Of a DNA stretch of 64,000 bases, positions 27,226 to 39,546 are shown piece by piece. Location: positions 108,969,938 to 109,033,937 of the forward strand of contig NC_035435.2 of NCBI RefSeq assembly GCF_002127325.2. Direction: 5' to 3'. This stretch comes from Helianthus annuus (taxonomy: Eukaryota > Streptophyta > Magnoliopsida > Asterales > Asteraceae). Every line of letters starts with the position of its first letter. Position 1 is the stretch's first letter. The notes under the pieces were generated by a model that searched no databases, had not been told where the DNA came from, and worked only from the letters and a program-made list of their open reading frames with translations. Made by a program: the position numbers and the translations under genes.

Positions 27226-29289
27226 TGATGTAGGGTAAAATACACATATTTGTCCCGTGTAAATTGTATAGTTTTTGTATAGTTTTATTTGTTTTTATTT
27301 AGTTTTAGTGTTATATTACATTATTTTGTGTTTGGCCAGGTCCTGGTGCAAATGGAGCGGAAACGGGTAATAAAGAAATAACCAGCCAGTTGGGCAGAGT
27401 GGGGTGCCAGAGCCCGAAGTAAATTTGCAGCCATTTTCTGTGAATGGGCCAATGCCACTATTTCTAATTTATATATTAAAGGCGAGGGACCCAAACTGGC
27501 ATATATTGAAGTGAAAAATTCATAGTGACATGTTGCAAAAGATTAAGGGACCAGAATTACAACAGTGCTCAAAGATGGAAATAATTCCTAGACAAAACAA
27601 GGAATCCATGTGAATTATGGATTGGGTTGACCGTACAAACAAAATAAAATCTGTTGTCACCGTCCATTAATTATTTTTTGAAGTGGGCCGCTGCATGCAT
27701 GGCAAAGGCTTGTTGGGCTGAGTTGATTATTCGAGACATGGCCTAGGGAAGGAATCGTGTTGGATCGAAAATTGTGATATATATTTATTATAACATTGAT
27801 ACATGGACATCAAATAAAGGAAGGCGGTTATTATGTTAGGGAGGCAATACCCCATAAATATATACGTAACATCAAACGGTTGTGGGGGCCGCCAAACATA
27901 GAAAAGCCCATGTAATCGTAGAAGTCAGTGTGTGGGCCTTGTAAAAATCAAATATTAATATGATGCCATACCCTAATCAAAAGAGGAGACGAAGACTGGG
28001 GGGAATCAATTGAGACGCACAAACAGGGGGGACACAAACCATCAGACAAAGATTCCTGGAGACGTGAACATCAGCCGCACATCAGGGGATCTATTGGCAA
28101 GGATTCAAGTTCTAAGAATTATCGGGTTGAAGCGGAAAGCTTAAGAATTAAACGGGTTCTATCTCTCCGGGCTCTTTCTTGTTTTCTTAGTTATTTGTTT
28201 CATGTCTGTGAATTCTGATTTTATACTTTGTGTTTTTGTTTTTGAGACCATGATTCTTGGCTAGATTTCTTTAACTACCTAGGCTAATGATAATAGTTAA
28301 ATAAAGTTTGGTTCTTTATTCGGTTTTTGGCATGGTTGTGGATCTTTCTTGTACTCTAAAAGCTATGGGAATTTAACTTGGTGCATATGCGTGCTTGTGA
28401 TTGTTTGATTATTGTTTATTGCTTCGTTCGATTCTTGGTGACGGTCTTTATCACGGAATAGAGTCGGGCTAGGGTTTTAGGTTTTGGTGAGTGTCTATAT
28501 CACATAATAAATCTTTGATCCTTTAGGGTGAAAATCGAGTAAGTAACCTTAGAAACAATATTCGGTAATTTAATAAAATCAAGTGTGCTGCTAGACTCGT
28601 CGCGGAAAGGCTCGAGGATATTAATAGGTCTCGGTTTAGTTATAAGGACTTAACATTCCATTGTCTATTAAGCCAAGATTAAAACCCGTAGTTGCTTTAG
28701 ACATTCGCGCGGCAAGGTAGAGCGTCTTACATAAGCACTTTCAAGAAACTAGAGGACTGAAAGGAAAATCTAGAAAGCCGGTGAGCGTAACAGCCTAGGT
28801 AGTGCCATAAGAATCGCCTTGAGAGTGTTTGAGGGGCTTAGTGGTGTCTTAATAGGTTTAGTATCCAAAGATCCCGGTTCCACACCACAAAATCATCGAA
28901 TAGAAATCCATTCTGAGTTTAGCTTGCGTCTAGCCTAGGCAGTCTTCATCATCTTTGGTCAAAGTCTTCGTTCGAGTTCGTGTTAGTTATTTAGCTAATC
29001 TAGTTATTCCTTATTTGCATTCTTAGGATTTTTAGAACCCCCCCCCCCCAATTAATAAACAATTAGTTGAGTCGTGTCAGTTTAAGTCTAGATCGAGTCA
29101 TTAGCGTAATTTAGTAGAGTCTCTTGGGTTCGATGCTCGGACTTCCTTAGGCTATACTGCATCGATCGGTACACTTGTCGGTCGTGTGGTTTAGGGTTTA
29201 GAGAGTCTTAGTTTTATAAATTTAAAACTTAGAGAGTCTAGATTAGGGTAATTTTAGTTGTTTTTAATTAACCCACATTTAGCACATCA
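27226..29289 (+). repeat. 5' LTR of the Athila-like element
   Basis: This 2,064-bp LTR is bounded by TGATGTAGGG and AGCACATCA. Its last 310 bases match 31011-31321 with about five substitutions plus a difference in a C-homopolymer (near 29039-29049). No coding sequence was seen. Confidence 0.88.
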
Positions 29290-29295
29290 AGTTTT

Positions 29296-29313
29296 TGGCG
29301 CCGTTGCCGGGGA
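29296..29313 (+). other. Primer binding site of the Athila-like element (tRNA-Asp type)
   Basis: TGGCGCCGTTGCCGGGGA starts 7 bases after the 5' LTR. It is complementary to the 3' end of plant tRNA-Asp, the primer type common in Athila-like elements. Confidence 0.88.
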
Positions 29314-29439
29314 CTCTTTGGCGATTGCGTTAATTACTTTGTTTGGACTTGTTTGACATATTACGTGCTATTTGTTCGTTTGTTTGAGTCGTAGGAGTCT
29401 AATTGTCCGTGTCTTTTATTTTTCTTGAGTCTTGTAAAT

Positions 29440-30773
29440 ATGTGTGAAATTTGTGGAGGACCTCATTTTACTGTTAAGTGCCCACAGTATGAGGGGTCCT
29501 CTGCACGATGTGACGCCAACCCTTTTATGTGTCAAAATTGTGGTATACCTCACATATCTATATTTTGTCCATATTCCCCGAGGTACTCCACACGTTACAC
29601 TAACCCTGTTGTGCAACCGCAACCTTATTTTTCACAGGGGTATTCTCTGCAAGGTTATGATCATCGGCCATATTACAATGATCTGTATCAGCAGCCGCAA
29701 CGTAACCTGGTTCAGACGAGCGATAGAGGTTTTGAGAGTAGTATGAGTAGGATAGAAGAGATGTTCGCTCAGACAATGACACAAATGGCGCAGTTCATAG
29801 CGCAAAATCAAGCTGCCCTGGAAAGCATGGCTGAATATACGGAGAGAAATAAAAAGAGAGTAGAGGAGTTAGTTCGAGAGCGGGGTGAGCTAGAGGAAGT
29901 AGCAGAAGAGTCAGATGAGGAGATCATTCCAGTCACGGAGACGATAATGGACGACGAAGTCCCACCTCCGGTCCAGAAGGGTATTATATATGACTTCGGG
30001 AGTGACTCTGATGATGAAATAGATGAAGAAGAATGGGTGGCGTATCAAAGGTCGTTAGTGAAGAAAAAAGTAATTGAAGAAGAAGTGGAATTGGGGGATT
30101 CCACTGATTGGATGTTTGATAAAGTGGAAAAAGATAAAGTGATGGAGGAGGAAGTAGAGTTAGGAGACTCAATAGGGTTAATGTTTGGTGCAGAGGAAGA
30201 AATTGAAGAGATAGAAATTAAGTCGTCTGGGAGGATGAGTTTTTAGAGTTAGAATTAGATGGTTTACCAGTATATGAAGAGGTAGGAGTGTTGGATCCTG
30301 ATGGGGATATAGCATACTTTGATGCTCTACTTGAAGGTGAATCGACAGAGGTGATCGAACCTACCTCTTACGAAGAGACTAAGTGTGGGGATCATCCTGC
30401 AAGAGTGGTGGAAGAAGAAGAACACCACAGCTGGCCCCTGGTGTTAGTGATAGATGAAACTTCAGAATCAATAAAACCGCAGGAGAGGGCAAAGAAACGA
30501 AAAAGAAAGAGAAAGGATCTAAACCGGAAGAGGATCGAAGGTTGGGTCGAGATGGAAAAGAAGAAGACATTACAATTCACGCACGATCATTCCTCTCGCT
30601 ACATGTCATGCATTCGGTTTCTTCCAGGTAAATATAAATTCTGGTGGTCTGACCCGTTTCAAATTTTTAAAATATTTTATAATTCCACCAATAAATTTTT
30701 AACTATTTTTGAGGACCGGGTGGAATTAAACGGGTTGGATAGGGTGCAGATCAAAGAGAAGCCTCCTGATTAA
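29440..30773 (+). pseudogene. gag-like gene of the Athila-like element, frameshifted
   Basis: The first frame starts at ATG 29440 and runs to 30246. It has two zinc-knuckle-like motifs at its N-terminus (CEICGGPHFTVKC; CQNCGIPHISIFC), a Tyr/Gln-rich stretch, a helical segment (about residues 105-150) and a very acidic tail with repeated EEEVELGDS. A second frame (to 30773) continues the acidic character upstream of its first ATG at 30288. A single frameshift near 30230 therefore probably separates two parts of one gene. The second part has a basic KKRKRKRKDL cluster, possibly a nuclear localisation signal. No catalytic domain is present. The knuckles and position suggest a gag-derived protein; the function is not established. 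Confidence 0.6.
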
Positions 30774-31010
30774 ATTCAAGTGTGGGGAGGTTTTGTAGAG
30801 TTTGTAGAGTTTGTATATTGAGTCTTTTATTTTGTATCATGAGTCTAATTTAGTAGTGTTGAGTCATTTTTTTTTTTGAGTCGGTACTGCTTTGGTTTTT
30901 GCTTGTTTTTGTTATGCAGGTTTGAATATGTACCACCCGTACTCAGTCTCCATTCGGGTGATTTTGGAGCTGCTTATCAGATTTCAAGCATTTATCAAGT
31001 ATACCAGTTA
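30774..31010 (+). other. Non-coding 3' internal region of the Athila-like element
   Basis: It begins with AAGTGTGGGGAGG (30779-30791), which resembles a polypurine tract, but the LTR start TGATGTAGGG does not follow. The rest is T/G-rich with no gene. The true 3' LTR start and its polypurine tract seem to have been deleted up to 31010. Confidence 0.5.
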
Positions 31011-31321
31011 GTGTTAGTTATTTAGCTAATCTAGTTATTCCTTATTTGCATTCTTAGGATTTTTAGAAACCCCCCCCCCCCAATTAATAAACAATTAGTT
31101 GAGTCGTGTCAGTTTAAGTCTAGATCGAGTCATTAGCGTAATTTAGTAGAGTCTCTTGGGTTCGATACTCGGACTTCCTTAGGCTATACTGCATCGATCG
31201 GTACACTTGCCGGTCGTGTGGTTTAGGGTTTAGAGAGTCTTAGTTTTATAAATTTAAAACTTAGAGAGTCTAGATTAGGGTAATTTTAGTTGTTTTTAAG
31301 TAACTCACATTTAGCACATCA
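31011..31321 (+). repeat. Truncated 3' LTR of the Athila-like element
   Basis: Only the last 311 bases are present, homologous to 28980-29289. The outer end and target duplication are intact, so the missing 5' part of this LTR was probably lost by deletion after insertion. Confidence 0.85.
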
Positions 31322-32041
31322 ATGACCTAGGGAACGCGTGTGGAATGCCCAAGAATCGAGGCAAAAACACGACCCCTAGAGTCGAAAGTGATGACAAGCC
31401 TACTGCGAATAGTCGAGTTGCCTTGGGTAGTCGATGTCTAGTAGCCGCAGACAATCTATCTCTCGATTTTATGTGTTTCGATTCTGAGAACCGCAACCGC
31501 GTACTCAGATGACTCGTTGATTTTTTTTATGTGTTCATATGTGCCTTCTCTGTTTTGTGCTTATGTCTTGGGATGTTATTCGATTTCGCTATCATATCAA
31601 TCAACACACACGACTCGCATTTGCTGTTCTATCTTAAATCGACACCCAGTCATCGCAAATCTAGACGGTATCATACTATGTTATGCTATACGACTAAGTT
31701 AGACTATACTATACGATGCTATTCGATACGATATTCGAACGACACGCGAACTTTGAAGGATAGGTTTCTGTTTTCTGACTACTTCAGTGATTAAGTGCCT
31801 AGGTATTTATGTGTTTCTGTGTTTGCGCTCTAGGTACTTATGTGCTTATGTGCTTCTCTACTTCTGTGATTCTGTGCTCTGTGTACTTCTGTGTTCTATG
31901 ATTATGTGTATCTGTGATTATGTGCCTATATGTTGCGAAATATGTGTTTCGACGTGATTCTAAGCTTTAGATAATAGTAGACGTGTGAGGTGAGATTCGA
32001 TTCTGTTGTGTTGAGTCTCGTGACGATGTCTGTTGCAGACC

Positions 32042-35000
32042 ATGTCGTCATCCGGACACCGAACCCCACTTACCCGCTAGGAAAAGAGGGACAGACGTCT
32101 CGCTGCTATCATCTCCAAGCAAGTGGTGAAAGCCGTAAGTGAGGTGTATGAAAATGCCAGCAAAACGTCTGAAGAATCCCGAGCTGAAAACCCTAAGGAT
32201 TCAAGTAAGGCTGCTTTCAGCTTCAAGCAGTTCAAAGCATGCGGACCAAAAGAGTTCACTGGCGAAGATGGTCCTACAGCCATGTTTCACTGGTTCGACT
32301 CAGTCGAAGTCACTCTGCGCCAGAGCGGATGTCCTAAGCATCTCCGCACTCTCAATGCTACAGGCGTCTTCCAGTCCCGTGCTCTAGACTGGTGGACGGC
32401 CGAACGAAACAAGCGCGGAAATGATGCAGCTTACGAGCTAACATGGGAGGAGTTGAAGGCAATCATGATCGACGAATTCTGCCCTCCTCATGAACGCCAA
32501 AAGCTGGAGGACGAATTCTGGGGAATTAAGCAGAAGGATGGAGACAACGCTGCTCTCACTGCTCGCTTCAAGCAGCTTAGCATCATCTGTCCTAATCAAG
32601 TCAAGACCTCATATCAAGCCATCAAGAAGTACATTCGAGCTCTACCCGACTGTGTAGCCGACTTTGTTCACGCCGCCAAGCCAGCAACGATCGAAGAAAC
32701 CTACCTGCTAGCCGCTGAGATCAATGATAAGCGAGTAAAGTCTGGTTTTTGGGATAAGCCAACCAAGTCTCTGCATCAAGCCACCTCAGCACCCACCGAC
32801 ACCACCTCTGCTCAATCCTCAAGGTCCTCAAGAAAGAAGAAGAAGAACAACAGCTCCAGCAACAAGAACTGTGCTGTGACAACTACTATTGCTCCTCTCC
32901 AAGCTGTACCAGCTCAACAACAGCAGCACCCTCGCTCAGCTCCAGTGATCAATGCACCGCCAGCAAAGCGTGCATACACGGGCCCTCACCCACTCTGCCC
33001 GACATGCTCTTATCATCATCCAGTGGGTTTAGCTCGTCGTTTTTGCACTCACTGCAACCTGTACGGCCATTTCACTGTGAACTATCGCTATCGTCCCCGT
33101 CAAGCCCCAGTTCAAGCTACTGTCAACCAAGCTCTACTCTCCGCCCCTCAAGGCCAACGAGCATCTCCAGCACCTGCAGTCAATGCTCGAGTCTGCTTTG
33201 CATGTGGTGACCCTAACCACTTTGCAAACAGGTGCCCGAACAGGGTGGTTAAGCAGGAGCCCCAACAGCAACAGCAACAACAGCAGCCTCAGCAACAGCA
33301 GCAAGCAGCCCATGCCCGAACCTTCAACATCAATGCCCGTCACGCTCAGGCGGATAACAACGTGGTTAATGGTACGTTCCTTGTGAATGGTATTTATGCA
33401 TCATGTTTGTTTGATACTGGAGCCGATAACTGCTTTGTGTCGTTTGAATTCAGAAGCTCCTTAGTCGTAAGCGCTCATATCTGTCCTCGTCATTCGAAGT
33501 CGAAGTCGCTACGGGAAGAACTATTGCCGTTAACTCTGTACTCCGTGATTGTACTCTCGAACTCAACAATCACATTTTCCCAATCGACCTTATTCCAATG
33601 CAACTCGGAAGATTTGATGTCATAATAGGCATGGACTTTCTTCGCGAAAACCATGCCGAAGTTGTATGCTTCGAGAAGATGATCCGATTCTCACTCGCGA
33701 ATGGTGATTTATTGTGTGTGTACGGTGAAACAGCGTCGAAGGGTCTCAAGCTTATGTCGTGTATTCAAGCCAGCAAGTATCTCCGCAAGGAATACCGAGC
33801 TTTCTTGGCCAACATCGTAGTAGCGGAGAAGGGAAAGAAAAAGAAAGTTGAAGTCAAAGACGTTCCAGTGGTTCGTGAATTTCCTCAGGTGTTTCCTGAC
33901 GATCTTCCCGGACTACCACCAAGTCGTGATATCAACTTCCGCATCGACCTCATTCCTGGAGCTAACCCCGTTGCCAAAGCTCCTTATCGACTCACTCCAT
34001 CCGAAATGCGGGAACTCTCGAACCAACTCCAGGAACTACTCGAAAAAGGCTTTATTCGCCCGAGCACCTCTCCTTGGGGCGCGCCAGTCCTTTTTGTCAA
34101 AAAGAAGGATGGGTCGTTCCGAATGTGCATCGATTATCGGGAATTGGATAAGCTAACTATCAAGAACCGATACCCCTTGCCTCGAATTGACGATTTGTTT
34201 GATCAGCTACAAGGTGCAACATGCTTCTCTAAGATCGATCTACGTTCAGGATATCATCAGCTACGGATTCATGAGGAAGACATTCCTAAAACCGCTTTCC
34301 GAACCCGTTATGGCCATTACGAATTTGTAGTTATGCCCTTTGCTCTAACCAACGCACCCGCGGTTTTTATGGATCTGATGAATCGCGTGTGTAAGCCTTA
34401 TCTTGACCGTTTCGTCATCGTGTTCATCGACGATGTCTTGATTTATTCCAAATCGAAAGCCGAACACGCGCAACATCTACGTTTGGTTCTCGAGTTACTT
34501 CAGGGGAACCAACTCTATGCCAAGTTCTCCATGTAGATCCTGCGAAGATTGAAGCCGTCAAAAGCTGGATTACGCCTAAGAACCCGTCAGAAGTTCGTTC
34601 TTTTCTCGGACTAGCGGGCTATTATCGACGATTCATTGAAGGATTCTCCAAGATCGTTGTGCCACTTACCGCTCTTACTCATAAGGACAAGCCTTTTGTG
34701 TGGGGAAACGCACAAGAGACTGCCTTCCAAAGCCTAAAGCATATGCTGTGCAACGCTCCGATTCTTACGCTGCCCGACGGAAGCGACAACTTCATTGTCT
34801 ACTGTGATGCTTCTAACCTTGGTCTCGGCTGTGTCCTCATGCAGCGAGACAAGGGATATCGCTTTTAACGTTGGAAGTTGTTTAACTTGCGCAAGAGTCA
34901 AGGCTGAACATCAAAGACCTTCTAGCTTACTCGAACAACCGCCGATACCTATATGGAAGTGGGAGAGTATAGCTATGGATTTCATAACAAAAATCCCGCC

Positions 35001-36015
35001 CACGCCATCAGGTCACGACAGTATTTGGGTCATAGTCGATCGTCTAACGAAATCAGCCCACTTTTTGCCGATACGAGAAGACTACAAGGTGGAACGACTA
35101 GCCCAAATCTACACCGACGAGATCATTCATAATCATGGTACGCCTCGTGACATCATTTCAGATCGGGACGCTCGGTTCACTTCGCGATTGTGGGAAACGT
35201 TTCAAGCGGCCCTTGGTACGTCGCTTAATCTAAGTACTGCATTCCATCCTCAAACCGACGGACAGACTGAAAGAACGATCCGTACTCTTGAAGACATGCT
35301 CCGAGCATGTGTCATAGATTTTGGCGGAAGTTGGAACAAGCACCTGCCATTGGTTGAATTCTCGTACAATAACAGCTATCATGCCAGCATTCAAATGGCA
35401 CCTTTCGAGGCTTTGTATGGTAGAAGATGTCGATCGCCTATTGTGTGGCACGAGATCGGTCACTCGCAACTAACCGGTTCCGAGATTCTACAAGAAACGA
35501 CTGACAAAATCCACCAGATTCAAGACAATTTGGTAAAAGATCGGAACAGACAGAAAAGTTACGCCGATAAAAGACGCAAGCCCCTTGAATTTGAAGTTGG
35601 TGACTACGTACTCCTAAAGGTATCACCTTGGAATGGTGTAGTCCGATTCGGCAAGAAAGGGAAACTAGCGCCTCGATATGTTGGACCTTTTAGGATTCTG
35701 GAAAGGATCGGAAAAGTCGCCTACAGACTCGAATTACCGGAGGAACTCAGTAACGTCCACCCGACTTTCCACGTCTCTAACCTCCGAAAATGCCTTGCTG
35801 ATCATGATCTAATCGTACCGCTCGACGATCTTCAGGTCAACGAAACATTACACTTCGTGGAAAAGCCTGTCGAAATCATGGATCGCCAGACCAAGCAACT
35901 CAGGCGCTCTCGCATCCCGATCGTGAAGGACCAATGGGAAGGCAAACGAGGCGCGGAGTTCACTTGGGAACTCGAAAGCGACATGAAGGCTAAGTACCCG
36001 CAGTTGTTTAAATAA
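32042..36015 (+). pseudogene. Unit D gag-pol polyprotein, broken independently of A-C
   Basis: The ATG at 32042 is followed by a TAG at codon 13 (32078-32080; CAG in A-C). One gag zinc knuckle has lost a Cys (FTVNYRY). The protease keeps DTGA (Asp codon 33413-33415), but one G is missing near 33451, which shifts the frame. From 33598 the RT frame is open through motif A and [10 protein letters not shown]. It ends at 34536 because 64 bp are deleted at 34531/34532. A second deletion of 593 bp at 34854/34855 removes most of RNaseH and the start of integrase. The rest of integrase and the chromodomain-like end are open to 36015, with Trp codons where A-C have stops. None of the five frame-breaking lesions of A-C is present. 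Confidence 0.93.
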
Positions 36016-36094
36016 ATAGATCTGAAGCATCAAATCGGTAAATCACGGTGTTGTGTAGCCTTCGAGCCTAATTTCGGGACGAAATTTCCTAAAC

Positions 36095-36103
36095 AAGGGG
36101 AGG
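36095..36103 (+). other. Polypurine tract of unit D
   Basis: AAGGGGAGG directly before LTR5. Confidence 0.88.
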
Positions 36104-36104
36104 C

Positions 36105-38978
36105 TGTAACACCCCGTGTTTTCGAATGTCAAAGTCAAAGTCCAAGTCAACTTTGTCTTTCTTTGACTGTAGATAGTCTATTTTATGTTTTAGTTGTATT
36201 ATGTGGAGTAAGTGTTGTAATCATCAAGAATCGAAGTAATCGAATGTTTTAACGCGAACCGAATTACGACTGTGAATAGTAGGAAGTAACAATGCGATAA
36301 AGTTAATCAATCAATAATTAAGCTAATCGATTCATCAATCAAACTCGAGACTCGAATTATGCGAATTGTGGTATTGTTATACTTGTGTGTGTGCCTTATG
36401 TGTTACTTGTGCATGTTTACTTTACGTTTGGTGTGGTATTCAAGCAAATCAATCGAAAATCAAATCGAAACTCGAAAAGCAATCGAACTCAATCGAAACC
36501 GACATCGAAACGCAACTTATAGAAGATTATATGTTAGATATAGTGGTTGGGATTAAAAGTAATTTGACTAGGAACTCTATCGTATTCGTATCATCGTCCA
36601 TCGAAATCGAAACATCGAAAATCGTCACGAAATACTCAAAGTGTGTCGCGGATCGAACAGGAGGCATCCTAATCGAACAGGACAGCCGATCGGCTAGCAT
36701 CTTGCCAGCCGATCGAGCAGCCCACTCGATCGGAGCTCCTGGCCGATCGGCTGCCACTTTCCTCTTTTGGAAGCCTATAAATAGGGTTGTCGTTGTCTTC
36801 ATTTCCACTTTTGGAAAGTTCTGACCGGCCAGCTCCTATTCTTCATCTTTTCTCAGATTTCTCTCAATCCCGGTAAGTTTTAACTCTAATTCTTTTATGT
36901 TCTTGATCATTACTTGATTCTACACCTTTCTATCTTTCAAAACTTGGATTCTAACCGTGAAATCACCAAGATCTAAGTGTTCTTGGGTGATGTCATCATA
37001 GTGTTCTTGAAGAACATCATGTTTTGGCCTCATTCAACTATGAATGGCTTAGATCTAACCGATTTCCACATAAACAAGTTAAGATCTATCAAAGATCTAA
37101 ACATCCACATGTTGTGAAGAATTGAAAGAAGGAATCCCAACTTTCTTTCAACTCTTTTACACTCAATGCCTTCAAACCGCTAGAAACGGAGCTTGAACCG
37201 GCTAACTAATCATTTTAACAAGTTAAAAGGTTCAAGATTCGGATTCTATCTATGAGGTTCACCGACGATGGGTTAAACTCTAAGCCGACGTTCCGAACCG
37301 CCCAACGGACGGACCTGGGTGATTCCTGTCCGAGCCGGAGAGACGGGTAAGAACGAAGGTATCATAGTTCAACTCGTTATCAAACTACCTCGATAAAATG
37401 ACAAGTAACCAAACGACCAAGTGTTAGACGAAAGGCCGACCAGGTCAGACCTGCTGGCCGAACGGCTAGGCTGATCGAACAGCCCAGCCGATCGGACATA
37501 CCAGCCGATCGACCGGGCCAGCCGATCGGCTAGCACATGGCGTCTCACTTTTCCAAACTTTTGAGGTATAGTATTGACGAAGTAGTGTTCGATCGAATAT
37601 GTCACTCGATTGGTGAACATTACTGTTCGGATCATGAGATACTATGCTTCAACACTTAATCGTTTTCCAACTCGTTCGTAGTAGGGAATGCCAGCCGATC
37701 GAACAGACTGTTCGACCGAGTGACATTCAGTTGAGGACTAATTCTGAAGTTCCTAGCCGATCGATTGAGCTAGCCGATCGAGTGAGCTAGCCGATCGAAC
37801 GAACCGTTCGATCGATCGACTTAAAGGTAGGAACACTTCAGTGTTCTCAAATGCGGCAACGAAAACTTCAAAAGTTCAAATCCTCAAAAACAAGCACACC
37901 AGAGGAAGAAACAATCCACTCGAATGGCCCAGCCGATCGAGCCTACTGGCCGAATCGAACAGGACTGTCCAACCGGACATACCAGCCGACCGAACAGCCC
38001 GTTCGATCGAACCTACCGTTCGATCGACCAGCCCATTCGATCCATCCACACTTGTTTACTTTTCCGCGTTACTTATTGTTGTGCTATCAAACTATTCAGG
38101 CTAATCTTACTCTCAGCGCTCCCTTCAATCCACAATCAATCACTGTGAGTATACTCGATTCCTTTTTGCTTTTAGCACTTTTGGGTGTTACAAACGTTAC
38201 CTATCAAAACACAATCAAACACAAACTATTTGAACGCTAACCAATTGCATGTGCTACCTGACTAAATGAATGTTGTTTATTATGTTTACACGTGGAGTGC
38301 TATCTACCTGCCTTAGCAACGTAGTACTATAGTTTGGACTCAGCACCCGTTCACACGGGGGTTGTTAAGGACAATTACTTGCATGGATTACGGTGGTAAT
38401 CATGTATTGCGAACCGTCTCGGACGGTCAACCCGCAGTCGTTGGTATCGATGGTCCCATGTCGATAATTAACATGCATCGTTTTCCTCTGTGTACGTGCC
38501 TGGTTATGCGTAAACTATTCGAATTCTATATGCTATTATCAAACTTGTGTGCTCACCTCTACATTTTATGTATTGACTTTATTTTAACGTATGTGACAGG
38601 TAATTAGGATGCTTACTTGCTAGGAAAGCGAGGCTTGAATAAGTTTCTAGAAGCCCCCAACAAATAGTTGTCTGCCAAGAACAAGCGTCTAAGGCATAGT
38701 TGTCTGTAGATCTTGTCCACTGGCATTACAGCCAGGAAGTCAACAGAATAGGGGTCTAGAAGCAGATAAACAATTGCTGTAATAATATTCGAATCTGAGT
38801 TGTCGGAACAGAATTACTTGTTTAGTTGTTATCTGTAATAATATGTTTGTTTATTCGGGATACGGTATGGGACGTATCTTTAACTGAATTATATAAATAG
38901 TTGTTATGGAAACTTCTGAAAAATCTGTTTCGCTCATTGCCGCGCCCCAATGATTCCGCCATCGGTTGGGGTGTGACA
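36105..38978 (+). repeat. LTR5, terminal 3' LTR of the array
   Basis: This 2,874-bp LTR is the most diverged of the set, with substitutions scattered along its length (for example near 36125, 36602 and 37450). After its terminal GTGTGACA comes CATGTAGGTA with no primer binding site, so the array ends here. The flank CATGT would be the target duplication if the same five bases precede LTR1 outside the window. Confidence 0.95.
36776..36783 (+). promoter_or_regulatory. TATA box of LTR5
   Basis: TATAAATA, at the position equivalent to the LTR2 TATA box. Transcription from it would read out of the array into the flank. Confidence 0.68.
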
Positions 38979-39538
38979 CATGTAGGTACATGCTTCTCCA
39001 AAACTGCGTTTTGGAGGTAGATAATCATTTTTTCATCCAAACACTTTTTTAGATTATTTATGTTTACAAACGCAATAATCAAATAATCAATTCAAAATAT
39101 AATCCAAACACCCTCTTAGCCCCCCACATGCGACCGACTTTAATGATACCACTTTCCAAAAGTTGTAAGCCATATGGTCTTGTTTCCCGGCTTATCTCAT
39201 GAAAAGTTTAGGATTAAGACTAGGTTCGTAAACCACGTAGGAAAAATTAAAAAAACTTTTGTCATTGTTTGACGTTTTGGTCTCATTTGTTTTGTTGAGA
39301 GAAAACGTTTTTGACTGTTGCAAATTAGCAACTCTATATTAAACTAATAAACATTTCTTTTAGTGACTAAAATATTTCAGAAGATGTTACAAGCACGACA
39401 TATTTGGAGTCCTTGAGTGCTACACAACTTGATATCTAAATAAAAGGATGGTGTCATGTTCTTAGTGTTATTACTTGAAAGTGGGATGGACCGGAAATGA
39501 TGACATCTCACCCATCACTAGTGACAATGTCCATTATT
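38979..39538. other. Flanking sequence; possible half of a Tourist-like MITE
   Basis: No gene is visible. On the minus strand 38979-39120 starts GAGGGTGTTTGGATTA after a TAA-like flank, which resembles the end of a Tourist/Harbinger MITE. If so, the gypsy array interrupted that MITE and its other half lies before LTR1. The rest (39121-39538) is A/T-rich with nothing recognisable. Confidence 0.3.
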
Positions 39539-39546
39539 GTTAAAAG

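Larger units (their letters stand above)
27226..31321 (+). mobile_element. Non-autonomous Athila-like LTR retrotransposon inserted in the leader of unit D
   Basis: Comparison with unit A shows the insertion exactly: ATGAC at 27221-27225 is repeated at 31322-31326, and the gypsy leader resumes after it. The element starts TGATGTAGGG and ends AGCACATCA. It has a 5' LTR (27226-29289), a tRNA-Asp-type primer binding site, two gag-like reading frames and a 311-bp remnant of the 3' LTR. There is no protease, RT or integrase, so it must have moved with enzymes from elsewhere. It lies inside the predicted leader intron of unit D. Placement with Athila/Tat-type elements rests on the primer site and the LTR style. 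Confidence 0.9.
1..38978 (+). mobile_element. Tandem array of a Ty3/gypsy (Tekay/Del-like) LTR retrotransposon with shared LTRs
   Basis: Four internal regions (446-6343, 9218-15115, 17990-23887, 26763-36104) alternate with five LTRs (1-445 partial, 6344-9217, 15116-17989, 23888-26762, 36105-38978). Each junction has only one LTR. Every complete LTR starts TGTAACACC and ends GTGTGACA. Each internal region starts with an initiator-Met-tRNA-type primer binding site and ends with the polypurine tract AAGGGGAGG. The period between LTR2, LTR3 and LTR4 is exactly 8,772 bp. The domain order gag-protease-RT-RNaseH-integrase-chromodomain places it among chromoviruses; the long LTRs and sequence style suggest Tekay/Del. 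No copy has an intact coding region. The left end lies outside the window, so the target duplication of the array cannot be read. I infer LTR-mediated unequal exchange; an assembly artefact is possible in so identical an array. Confidence 0.93.
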
